A DNA stretch of 57,506 bases, from positions 1 through 57,506 of the forward strand of contig DXHA01000060.1 of NCBI GenBank assembly GCA_019113675.1, read 5' to 3'. Position numbers and translations under genes: made by a program. Positions 47,432 through 55,397 of this stretch are shown here, one piece after another; position 1 is the first letter of the stretch; each line of letters opens with the position of its first letter. The stretch comes from Candidatus Yaniella excrementigallinarum (lineage in GTDB: Bacteria > Actinomycetota > Actinomycetes > Actinomycetales > Micrococcaceae). Below the pieces are notes generated by a model. That model ran no database searches. It was given only the letters and a program-made list of their open reading frames with translations, and was not told the origin of the DNA.

Positions 47432-47653
47432 ATGTCCACGGCAACTAGTCTTGAGCAACCTACCCTCAACGCAGCCGATCGTTGTGACCGTTGCGGAGCC
47501 CAAGCTTACGTTCGTGCAGTACTACCATCGGGTGGCCAACTGTACTTCTGCGCGCATCATGCACGCCAGGTTGAAGATAATCTTCGTCCTCAGGCCAGCG
47601 TGTGGCAAGACGAAACTAACCGCCTTGAAGAAGAGCGTTCAACAAGCTTGTAG
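47432..47653 (+). CDS. DUF7455 small zinc-ribbon-like protein
   Basis: 73 residues. It holds CDRCGAQAYVRAVLPSG followed by LYFCAHHARQ, that is a CxxC pair and a C-x-x-H-type pair that could bind one zinc ion. The family is small, actinobacterial and of unknown function, and usually lies between parE and the principal sigma factor, as here. The ATG at 47432 has a perfect AGGAGG ribosome binding site 6 nt upstream, which suggests strong expression. A clear intrinsic terminator follows at 47721-47752. Confidence 0.92.
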   Translation: MSTATSLEQPTLNAADRCDRCGAQAYVRAVLPSGGQLYFCAHHARQVEDNLRPQASVWQDETNRLEEERSTSL

Positions 47654-47720
47654 GTTGTAGTATGTGGCAATCCCCTAGCAGATAGCAATGCCGCAAAGCA
47701 GTTACGACAGTTTTATTTAT

Positions 47721-47752
47721 TGGGCCGGTTCCCGCGTTAGGGATCCGGCCCA
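47721..47752 (+). terminator. Intrinsic terminator of the DUF7455 gene
   Basis: TGGGCCGGTTCCC at 47721-47733 pairs with GGGATCCGGCCCA at 47740-47752 with one mismatch and a 6-nt loop, followed by GGTTTTT. It has the full form of a rho-independent terminator on the plus strand, 68 nt past the stop. Confidence 0.88.
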
Positions 47753-47819
47753 GGTTTTTCTGAATACGATCTGAGAATGGCTTGGTCGCAAACAGTCTAT
47801 TGATGCCATTAAAACTCTA

Positions 47820-47860
47820 ACGGCCGTTGTACTCCTGGAAAACTGGGGGACAACGGCCGT
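47820..47860 (-). terminator. Hairpin terminator of the sigma factor gene
   Basis: ACGGCCGTTGT at 47820-47830 pairs exactly with ACAACGGCCGT at 47850-47860; the loop is 19 nt with a weak inner CC/GG pair. Read on the minus strand it follows the rpoD stop by 39 nt and is followed by TAGAGTTTTAA. It may also back up the DUF7455 terminator. Confidence 0.72.
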
Positions 47861-47899
47861 CAGTGTGTGGAATTATTTCTTTATCCTCAGCTTAGCCGT

Positions 47900-49141
47900 T
47901 TACTCGAGATAGTCTCGCAGTACCTGTGAGCGTGATGGGTGGCGCAACTTAGACATTGTCTTCGATTCAATCTGGCGAATCCGTTCTCGGGTGACACCAT
48001 AAACTTTACCGATTTCGTCAAGGGTCTTGGGCTGACCATCGGTTAGTCCAAAACGCATAGCAACTACACCGGCTTCGCGTTCTGACAAGGTATCCAGGAC
48101 GGAGTGCAGTTGTTCCTGTAGGAGTGTGAACCCTACGGCATCAGCCGGCACAACAGCCTCAGAGTCTTCGATTAGATCGCCGAATTCGGAGTCTCCATCT
48201 TCACCCAGCGGGGTGTGTAGCGAGATGGGTTCGCGACCATATTTTTGCACTTCAATGACTTTTTCCGGAGTCATGTCCAGTTCAGTCCCCAATTCTTCTG
48301 GGGTAGGTTCACGACCCAAGTCTTGCAACATTTGCCGTTGGACACGTGCCAGTTTGTTAATGACCTCGACCATGTGAACCGGTATACGAATCGTGCGAGC
48401 TTGATCTGCCATCGCACGGGTAATCGCCTGACGAATCCACCATGTGGCATACGTGGAGAATTTGAAGCCCTTGCTGTAGTCAAACTTCTCTACTGCACGA
48501 ATTAGACCCAAGTTGCCTTCTTGGATGAGGTCAAGAAAAAGCATACCTCGACCGGTGTAGCGTTTGGCGAGCGAGACTACCAGACGTAGGTTAGCTTCCA
48601 GCAAATGATTCTTGGCGCGCCGACCATCCGCAATTACAAGTTGCATGTCACGGCGCAAACGTGGATCGGTATATTCCTCTGTTTTAAGCTTGTATTCAGC
48701 GTACAAACCCGCTTCAATACGAGTGGCTAAATCAACTTCTTCTTCGGCATTTAGCAGCGCAACTTTACCAATTTGTTTTAGGTAATCTTTGACAGGGTCG
48801 GCTGTAGCACCGACAATGTTGAGCACCCGCTGCTGTGGTGCGTCTTCTTCCGTTTCTGAAACGACAAAGCCACCGGCTTTTTCGGTGGATTCCACATCGG
48901 GCCGTTCTGGTCCTGCAGTCTCTTTGATTTCGACTTCAACTTCGTCTTCGCCGACAGTCTCCTCAGTTTCATCTGAGTCAACTTGGACCTCTTCGCCCTC
49001 TTCTTCGACATCCAAGGTTTCTTCGTCTAAGACTTCGTCGTCTTCTACGAGATCAGAATCAGTAGTAGCCGCTGTTTCTTTCTTACCATTCTTGGTAGCA
49101 GCTGCCTTTGCTGCAGTCGCCTGTTTTGGAGTAGTAGTCAC
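47900..49141 (-). CDS. rpoD: Principal RNA polymerase sigma factor (SigA/HrdB/RpoD)
   Basis: The housekeeping sigma factor, 413 residues. The first 120 are Ala/Lys-rich then strongly acidic, as usual in actinobacteria. Region 1.2 starts at [17 protein letters not shown]; region 2 holds [20 protein letters not shown] and [19 protein letters not shown]; region 3 follows; region 4.2 is [19 protein letters not shown]. The start is GTG at 49141 with AAAGGA upstream. A SigH/SigR-type promoter motif lies about 165 bp upstream and may add stress-induced transcription. The two hairpins downstream separate it from the convergent DUF7455 gene. Confidence 0.97.
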   Translation of the reverse strand: MTTTPKQATAAKAAATKNGKKETAATTDSDLVEDDEVLDEETLDVEEEGEEVQVDSDETEETVGEDEVEVEIKETAGPERPDVESTEKAGGFVVSETEEDAPQQRVLNIVGATADPVKDYLKQIGKVALLNAEEEVDLATRIEAGLYAEYKLKTEEYTDPRLRRDMQLVIADGRRAKNHLLEANLRLVVSLAKRYTGRGMLFLDLIQEGNLGLIRAVEKFDYSKGFKFSTYATWWIRQAITRAMADQARTIRIPVHMVEVINKLARVQRQMLQDLGREPTPEELGTELDMTPEKVIEVQKYGREPISLHTPLGEDGDSEFGDLIEDSEAVVPADAVGFTLLQEQLHSVLDTLSEREAGVVAMRFGLTDGQPKTLDEIGKVYGVTRERIRQIESKTMSKLRHPSRSQVLRDYLE

Positions 49142-49305
49142 TCAGGTCCTTTCCTCATTGGCAGCCGTATGAGTAACGAGCTCACACACGATCAACACGC
49201 CTATGACCCTGTCAAATCCGTGTTTGAATAATCTTTGTTCCCGTCGGTGCACATTTGGTGGCCGACCGTTGCAAGATCCACGTATGCAGGGTCTCTAGTA
49301 TGTGT

Positions 49306-49332
49306 AACGTGCTAGGTTTTGGTTTTGTTCCC
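49306..49332 (-). promoter_or_regulatory. SigH/SigR-type promoter motif upstream of the principal sigma factor gene
   Basis: On the minus strand GGGAAC (49332-49327) is followed after 18 nt by GTT (49308-49306). This fits the GGAA(T/C)-N18/19-GTT consensus of the actinobacterial oxidative/heat stress sigma factors SigH and SigR. Transcription from here would give a leader of roughly 155 nt. In Streptomyces coelicolor one hrdB promoter is SigR dependent, so the position is meaningful. A TTGACA at 49216-49211 could be the -35 of a housekeeping promoter, but I see no matching -10. Confidence 0.52.
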
Positions 49333-49430
49333 ACCTTGATAAAAAACTTTGTGACAAGTTTTCCACACAGCCGTTAGACCAGAACATTATGCCACATGAT
49401 GGCGATGAATTTTCACCGTGACCGTTTTCG

Positions 49431-50753
49431 TCACGCGGCGTGCTGCGGGCTCCAAGCGCTTTCCGTTCTTGTGGCCCAGCCGGCAACCTTTCCGTCACGA
49501 AGATATCTTTCAAGCGTGATTAGCAAGTACTCCGCCGGGTAATGCTCACGGGCCTGTTGCACATAGTTCATAGCGATACTACCTCGACCTTTGATCCATT
49601 CAATCCATACTAATATGCCTGCTACTACCCCACCGGTTTGGACATCGGCAAGTGGTAACAACTGATGACACAGCCGTTCTAACTTACCTACACGGTGCCA
49701 GTCCGGTCCACGGTCTGACTGTCCGTACATGGCGTCTTTGACGGCGACTCCATCCGGAACACTTTTTTGTAGATTGGCAACCGCCCCGATTTGTGCCGGA
49801 AAACGGTCCAATGTAAGCATTCCACGAATGGCCGTAGTGGTATCGAAACAGGCTAAAGCCTGTACCGCTTCACGTACCTGAGGATGTACCAGTGACGTTA
49901 GCATGTCAGCAACGTGTCTGGAATCCAGCATACGTGGTCCATTCGAAACGTTATCATCCCAGAGTTTGAGCCAATTTAATACAAGCTTGGGACGGTTCGC
50001 TAAGACGTTGTGGTTCTTGGGTTGCAATGATTGTCCATCTTGTACAGGAGGAAATATCAGCTGCCGTACCTTTCCGGCGGCATGAACGGAGGTTACTCGT
50101 TGGGGGTCCAGAGTTCGAAACATCTGGGTTAGTTCTGGGTTTCCCACATCTCGACCTTGAACTGCACAATCCGTGGTGGCAGCACAGCGCAAATGCCACA
50201 GCGTATCGTGATGAATGAACCACGATTCTTCAACTGGAATCTGTTGTATCCGGAATTGAGCGGCAATTATCGAATTAATGGATCCTGCGACGGACAGGGC
50301 CTGTTGATCTGATACTGTCACATTGTCAGGCAGATAGACCACAACACAAGAAGTCGTCGATGGTTCTTTTGCCATCAGCTGGCTAACGTACCGCCCAGTA
50401 TCAAACATCTGCAATTCTTGAGCTTCGGTCAGCCCTAAATCCATATATGTTACGCATTCTGGCGTATCGGAGCGCAACATATATTGCAACGATTCGGGGA
50501 GGTCGCAGCGGACTACTGTGGACAATTGTTGGCCTGCAAGCGCTACAACAATAAAAGAGTTTTTTGGACGAAAGCCTAATGTGCACTGGACATAAGCCAG
50601 TAAATCTTCTGGCGAGGTCGCCCGAACGGAATTGGCTGCAGGGTTTTTATCAGCGGACGATTTTTGGGGCGACGGCGTGAAGTCAGAATCGACATCTGAG
50701 GTTTCGGGCTGCTTGAAATGGCTAGGTTCTGAATTTTGGTTGTGAGACAACAT
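49431..50753 (-). CDS. DUF4192 family protein
   Basis: About 440 residues, soluble, unknown function, typical of actinobacteria. The recognisable N-terminal block is SPEDLLAYVQCTLGFRPKNS followed by FIVVALAG; the middle holds TSCVVVYLPDN, and the C-terminal part looks helical, with the block WHRVGKLERLCHQLLPLADV. The first 40 residues are polar and probably disordered. I start at ATG 50753; a TTG 18 nt earlier is possible and neither has a good ribosome binding site. It lies between the sigma factor and the PAC2 gene on the same strand. Confidence 0.88.
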   Translation of the reverse strand: MLSHNQNSEPSHFKQPETSDVDSDFTPSPQKSSADKNPAANSVRATSPEDLLAYVQCTLGFRPKNSFIVVALAGQQLSTVVRCDLPESLQYMLRSDTPECVTYMDLGLTEAQELQMFDTGRYVSQLMAKEPSTTSCVVVYLPDNVTVSDQQALSVAGSINSIIAAQFRIQQIPVEESWFIHHDTLWHLRCAATTDCAVQGRDVGNPELTQMFRTLDPQRVTSVHAAGKVRQLIFPPVQDGQSLQPKNHNVLANRPKLVLNWLKLWDDNVSNGPRMLDSRHVADMLTSLVHPQVREAVQALACFDTTTAIRGMLTLDRFPAQIGAVANLQKSVPDGVAVKDAMYGQSDRGPDWHRVGKLERLCHQLLPLADVQTGGVVAGILVWIEWIKGRGSIAMNYVQQAREHYPAEYLLITLERYLRDGKVAGWATRTESAWSPQHAA

Positions 50754-50815
50754 GATCCCAGCATGAAACAACTGCCCGAGTTATGGTGGCGCTCGCTGGC
50801 TAAATGTGGATGACT

Positions 50816-51955
50816 TTAGTCGTCATCGTCATCTGCTTCGTCACGATCATCATCTTCTGCGTCACCGTCTGACTCATCGACCACATACCAGAAAACATCA
50901 GGCTCGGTGTCTGCACGTGAGGGCCGCATCGGGTCTTTAATAGTTCCCTGGGTGCCTAAAGAGCCAGTAAGTTCTAAAGCGTCACGCTCGTCTGCATCAA
51001 GTCCTGCAGCATCCTGCTGAGCCTGACCGCTGAGGTAGGTTTCAACTACGGAGCCAATCTCTTCGGCATCAGGTACGTGTTCATCAGGGCGTAGTAACAG
51101 ACTACGCGGCCGGCGTTCTTGGGCGTATTGATCAAATTGCTCCTCCAGTCGCTCCAGCATCGAAGCAATTTCGGGACGGTGCTGAACTTGCGCATTGATT
51201 TGCTGTTCTACTTCACGCCCGGACTCGCGCAATTCCTCGGTAGGCAACATCAAGTCCATAGCTGCCCCCACATACTCCAGCCCTGCTACGGCAGCTTGCG
51301 GATACGTAGCATCGGCGAGGTAATGGGGCACATGCAGAGTATAACCGCTGACTTGACGTCCGGCTTCTGCGGCCCGTAGCTCCAAAAGTTGCGCCGCACC
51401 AGCAGCAACCCGGCCCTTTGGCGCCCAGGTAGTTAGCCCAGCTATTAGTTCTTCAGCTGTACCGTGGGTAGAAACGCCCAGCGGACGGGTATGAGGCACC
51501 GGCAATGGCATGGCGTCAACAAAGCTAATCAAACCAATATCTAGTTGCTCTATTAGAAGCATCACAGCAGCAACAAAACGATCCCATTGATAGTCGGGTT
51601 CAGGTCCACTGAGCAGCAAAAACGGCTGTTGCATCTGATCTTTTACCAAATGCAGCTCTAGCGCAGGGGCTTCATAGTCGGAAAAGCGCTGCCCGTCGAA
51701 GCGTAATTGTGGCCGCCTTGCACGATAATCGAGCAACTGATCTATATCAAAAGTCGCCAGTCGCTGATGATCTAGTCGCTCTAATAACGCATTTTCAATT
51801 TGCGTTGAAACGTTTCCGGCGTCTAAATAACCCGAAAACACCACGACGAGATCCAGGTTATGGATTGCACGGGAATCTTCTTCAAATGACGCAGTTCCCG
51901 ATAATAGCCGCCTCGCCCACGAAGACATGGAGATAAGATCAACTGGATCAAGCAT
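50816..51955 (-). CDS. PAC2 family protein (proteasome assembly chaperone-like)
   Basis: 379 residues of the PAC2 superfamily, related to archaeal and eukaryotic proteasome assembly chaperones; the actinobacterial function is not established. Key blocks are NLDLVVVFSGYLDAGNVSTQ near the N-terminus, FLLLSGPEPDYQWDRFV, and SGYTLHVPHYLADATYPQAA followed by VAGLEY. The C-terminal 100 residues are charged and end in a run of Asp. The ATG at 51955 has GGAGGAG at 7 nt. It is divergent from pepA and precedes DUF4192 on the same strand. Confidence 0.93.
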   Translation of the reverse strand: MLDPVDLISMSSWARRLLSGTASFEEDSRAIHNLDLVVVFSGYLDAGNVSTQIENALLERLDHQRLATFDIDQLLDYRARRPQLRFDGQRFSDYEAPALELHLVKDQMQQPFLLLSGPEPDYQWDRFVAAVMLLIEQLDIGLISFVDAMPLPVPHTRPLGVSTHGTAEELIAGLTTWAPKGRVAAGAAQLLELRAAEAGRQVSGYTLHVPHYLADATYPQAAVAGLEYVGAAMDLMLPTEELRESGREVEQQINAQVQHRPEIASMLERLEEQFDQYAQERRPRSLLLRPDEHVPDAEEIGSVVETYLSGQAQQDAAGLDADERDALELTGSLGTQGTIKDPMRPSRADTEPDVFWYVVDESDGDAEDDDRDEADDDDD

Positions 51956-52111
51956 GCGGACTCCTCCAAATTATGGTCAGCAAAATGCCGTATAGATGCT
52001 CACCCCGACAACAATAAGTCTGGGTCACTTATTCCGGGACCTATTTATTAGACCGTCGTTATGATGGAGATGCTATGCAATTTTCCGCTGTATCTCCAAG
52101 GATGTGATCTT

Positions 52112-53665
52112 GTGGCCGAAAACGCCGCTTCCAATGGGTTTATTGGACAATTCACCACAGAACTAACTACCGCCGCGCCCTCCGACCATGCTGAAGCACT
52201 GGTCATTGGTGTAGAGGCTACCGACGACGGTCCGGTGATTACCGCTCCAGAACTGGATGACACAGCCGTGACGTCACTACAGAACCAGCTTGAAGCCCTT
52301 GGTGTTAAGGGCACTGCCGACGAAGTTACCCGCCTTGCTGGTTCTGTCACCGATTTTGACGCCAAGGTTGTTGTATTAACTGGCTTGGGCTCCAATGAGG
52401 CCCCAGCACAGGGCAGCCCTGTATTGGATGCCTCCAGCCCAGGTACTATTTCAGCCGAAGCCTTGCGCCGTGCGGCCGGTGCGGCCACCGCCAAACTCAG
52501 TGATATCTCTGAAATCACCTTGGCGCTCCCTACTGACAGCGCTGCCCGGTTAACTGCAGTTGCTGAAGGGGCCACCATCGGTACCTATTCTTTTGTCGGG
52601 TACAAAACTTCAGAAGATGACAAAGCAAAAACTCATGACACGGTGCTGAAGTTTATTACCTCGATTGCCGAGGCCGACGAACTTGTAAAACGAGCCGGTG
52701 TCGTAGCTCGTGCGACGTTTATCACCCGTGATCTGGTAAACACTGCACCCTCACACCTCTTCCCTGGCACTTTTGCTGATGAAATCGAAGCTTTGGTAGC
52801 AAACTCTAAGGTTGAAGCCACCGTATTGGATGAGGAAGCACTGGCTGAAGGCGGTTTCGGCGGGCTGCTCGGCGTAGGACAAGGCTCAGCAAATCCACCA
52901 CGCCTAGTAAAATTGGACTATCGGCCAGAAAATGCCAAAGGCCACGTCGCTTTAGTCGGTAAGGGAATTACCTTCGATAGCGGTGGCATTTCGCTCAAGC
53001 CTGCAGGGTCAATGGAAACTATGAAATCCGATATGACAGGTGCCGCCACCGTCGGTGCTGTTGTACACGCGGTGGCAGAACTGGGATTAGATATCCATGT
53101 GACTGGCTGGCTGGCTATGGCTGAAAATATGCCGTCAGGCACAGGTATTAAGCCTTCTGATGTCTTAACGATACGAGGCGGTAAAACCGTAGAGGTGATG
53201 AATACTGATGCCGAAGGCCGTCTTGTATTAGCTGATGCGCTCGTGGCTGCCACGGAAGAGAACCCCGACGTTGTAGTAGATATTGCTACCTTGACTGGGG
53301 CGGCCATGGTCGCGCTGGGGGTACGTACGACCGGGTTGATGGGGCGCGATGATGTTCGAGCAGAGCTCTCTGCGGCTGCCGCCACCACTGGCGAAATCGT
53401 AGTGGAACTGCCAATCCCAGAAGAAGCACGTGCCGGTTTCGATTCTAACGTCGCAGATATGAAGAACACCGGTGAACGCTTTGGTGGTATGCAAGGGGCA
53501 GCAGCATTCTTGCGTGACTTTGTCGGTGAAACTCCCTGGGCACACCTGGATATTGCTGGACCATCTTTCAATGAGTCCAGCCCGCGTGGTTATACACCTA
53601 AAGACGCGACTGGAGTCATGGTACGAACCCTCATTGAATTCGTCGACCAACGCATCAATTTATAG
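52112..53665 (+). CDS. pepA: Leucyl aminopeptidase (M17)
   Basis: A cytosolic di-zinc or di-manganese aminopeptidase, about 517 residues, releasing N-terminal amino acids from peptides. The metal and catalytic region is GKGITFDSGGISLKPAGSM, ETMKSDMTGAATV and the family signature NTDAEGRLVLADAL (Asp, Glu and the catalytic Arg). The N-terminal macro-like domain fills the first 180 residues. The frame is open from ATG 52061, but I favour GTG 52112, which has AAGGA 9 nt upstream, over the earlier Met codons that lack one. A strong terminator follows. Confidence 0.93.
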   Translation: MAENAASNGFIGQFTTELTTAAPSDHAEALVIGVEATDDGPVITAPELDDTAVTSLQNQLEALGVKGTADEVTRLAGSVTDFDAKVVVLTGLGSNEAPAQGSPVLDASSPGTISAEALRRAAGAATAKLSDISEITLALPTDSAARLTAVAEGATIGTYSFVGYKTSEDDKAKTHDTVLKFITSIAEADELVKRAGVVARATFITRDLVNTAPSHLFPGTFADEIEALVANSKVEATVLDEEALAEGGFGGLLGVGQGSANPPRLVKLDYRPENAKGHVALVGKGITFDSGGISLKPAGSMETMKSDMTGAATVGAVVHAVAELGLDIHVTGWLAMAENMPSGTGIKPSDVLTIRGGKTVEVMNTDAEGRLVLADALVAATEENPDVVVDIATLTGAAMVALGVRTTGLMGRDDVRAELSAAAATTGEIVVELPIPEEARAGFDSNVADMKNTGERFGGMQGAAAFLRDFVGETPWAHLDIAGPSFNESSPRGYTPKDATGVMVRTLIEFVDQRINL

Positions 53666-53675
53666 CCCACGTATG

Positions 53676-53716
53676 AAACCGGTTGGGCCGGCCTTTACCG
53701 ATGGCCCAACCGGTTT
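53676..53716 (+). terminator. Intrinsic terminator of pepA
   Basis: AAACCGGTTGGGCC at 53676-53689 pairs perfectly with GGCCCAACCGGTTT at 53703-53716, a 14-bp stem with a 13-nt loop, and the right arm runs into TTTTTG. It lies 10 nt past the pepA stop. Confidence 0.9.
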
Positions 53717-53939
53717 TTGTAACACCTAAACTCTTGCTGTCAATATTTATGCTGTGTCGACAAAAGTTAATGTGGTACAGGTTATGGGACAACAGTTGAA
53801 GGAAGCTATACAGTTAAGGGCAAGTGTCCAGATACTGGCCTGGTAACTCCAGGAAACCAAAAACTTTCGGACGCATGGTTGGAAACCTTTACGAGGACGA
53901 CTGCGGGGCGAACCTCCGCAAAGATGAGGAGCATCAATC

Positions 53940-55313
53940 GTGACTGAAACCGCTACAGAATTCGACGTACTAATTCTCGGCGGTGGCTCCGCCGGTTATG
54001 CCGCTGCCATACGCGCATCACACCACGGGCTCTCTGTTGGAATTATTGAACGGGATAAGCTTGGTGGTGTTTGTCTCCACTATGGTTGTATTCCAACCAA
54101 AGCATACTTGCACGCAGCAGAAGTTGCCGACGCGGCCCGCGGCTCTGAGACGTTCGGGGTCAAGGCCACTTTTGATTCCATCGATATGGCTGCGGTACGC
54201 GACTACAAAGACAAAATTGTCGAAGGCAAGTTCAAAGGGCTTCAAAGCTTGCTCAAAATGCGCAAAGTAACAACTATCGCTGGCAATGGGCGTCTGATAT
54301 CTGAAAATCAAATTGATGTTGATGGAACCGTCTACACCGGTAAACACATCATTTTGGCTTCAGGTTCAGTTTCCAACACCATGGGTCTCACCATTTCTGA
54401 CCGCATCATTACTTCCACCGAAGCTTTACAGCTTAACTACACCCCGAAGTCCGCCATCGTTCTAGGCGGTGGGGTCATTGGCTCCGAATTCGCTTCGGCG
54501 TGGAATTCCTACGGCGTCGAGGTGACCATCATTGAGGGTCTGGATTCACTTGTTCCAAACGAGGACCCTGCCATTATCAAACAGTTGACGCGCCATTTCC
54601 GTCGCGCTGGCATCAAGTCCAATTTGGGTGTGTTCTTTGAAAAGGTTGAAGAAACAGCCGACGGCGTGAAGGTCACACTGGCAGATGGTAAAGAATTCGA
54701 GGCCGAGATTTGCCTTGTCGCTACCGGCCGTAAACCAAATACTGAAAACATGGGATACGAGGACGTCAATATCCCAATGGACGGAGCTCATGTTGCCGTA
54801 AACGACCGCTTATATACCGGGGTTGGCAGCGTTTATGCTATTGGGGACATCGTTAAGGGCAAGCAGTTAGCGCATCGCGGCTATCAGCACGGTCACTTCG
54901 TCATTGAAGAGATTATGGGCAACAACCCGCTGAAAGTCGAAGATCGCAACATTCCTGGCGTAACCTTCACGACCCCGGAAATTATTTCGGTTGGAATGAC
55001 CGAACCAGTCGCTCAGGAACAATTCGGTGCCGAGAATGTCGAAACCGTCGAATATAACCTTGCGGGTAACGGCAAGTCATCGATCCTCAATACCACAGGT
55101 ATTGTAAAAATGGTGCGCCAGAAACATGGGCCCATCGTTGGTGTTCATGCCATCGGTGATCGCATTTCAGAACAAATTGGTGAAGCACAGCTGATCGTCA
55201 ACTGGGAAGCTTATCCAGAGGATGTCGCCCACTTCATCCATGCCCACCCAACTCAAAACGAATCTTTGGGTGAAGCAGCAATGATGCTCAACGGATTCCC
55301 GTTGCACGCCTAG
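53940..55313 (+). CDS. lpdA: Dihydrolipoyl dehydrogenase (E3)
   Basis: E3 reoxidises dihydrolipoamide on the E2 subunits of 2-oxo acid dehydrogenases using FAD and NAD. 457 residues: FAD-binding VLILGGGSAGYAAA, the redox-active pair in GGVCLHYGCIPTK, NAD-binding VLGGGVIGSEFAS, the second FAD motif YAIGDIVKG, and the C-terminal catalytic His-Glu in HAHPTQNESLGEA. The start is GTG at 53940 with GAGGAG upstream. A 7-bp hairpin (53902-53920) ends 5 nt before that ribosome binding site and might affect translation. The E2 gene follows after 84 nt, so they are one operon. Confidence 0.96.
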   Translation: MTETATEFDVLILGGGSAGYAAAIRASHHGLSVGIIERDKLGGVCLHYGCIPTKAYLHAAEVADAARGSETFGVKATFDSIDMAAVRDYKDKIVEGKFKGLQSLLKMRKVTTIAGNGRLISENQIDVDGTVYTGKHIILASGSVSNTMGLTISDRIITSTEALQLNYTPKSAIVLGGGVIGSEFASAWNSYGVEVTIIEGLDSLVPNEDPAIIKQLTRHFRRAGIKSNLGVFFEKVEETADGVKVTLADGKEFEAEICLVATGRKPNTENMGYEDVNIPMDGAHVAVNDRLYTGVGSVYAIGDIVKGKQLAHRGYQHGHFVIEEIMGNNPLKVEDRNIPGVTFTTPEIISVGMTEPVAQEQFGAENVETVEYNLAGNGKSSILNTTGIVKMVRQKHGPIVGVHAIGDRISEQIGEAQLIVNWEAYPEDVAHFIHAHPTQNESLGEAAMMLNGFPLHA

Positions 55314-55397
55314 TCCGCCATGGTGGTTTCTACCACCTGCGCATACAACACCGAACGTGTGAGCATACGAAGAGGAATAGAGAGGAAACCGGACGTA

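Noticed and set aside
47224-47469. 81-residue minus-strand frame in the parE-DUF7455 gap
   Set aside because: It overlaps the DUF7455 ribosome binding site and start, has no ribosome binding site of its own and resembles nothing I know.
48789-49172. Ser/Thr-rich open frame antisense to the acidic N-terminus of the sigma factor
   Set aside because: Repetitive Ser composition is the mirror of Glu/Asp codons on the other strand; no independent evidence.
49211-49216. TTGACA upstream of rpoD as a full sigma-A promoter
   Set aside because: A perfect -35 but no acceptable -10 hexamer 16-19 nt downstream on the minus strand.
52918-53571. Antisense frame inside pepA
   Set aside because: A shadow of the M17 peptidase coding sequence, Ser/Ala-rich with no recognisable domain.
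55322-55337. GGTGGT/ACCACC hairpin between lpdA and sucB
   Set aside because: Six base pairs without a T-tract inside an evident operon; probably insignificant.
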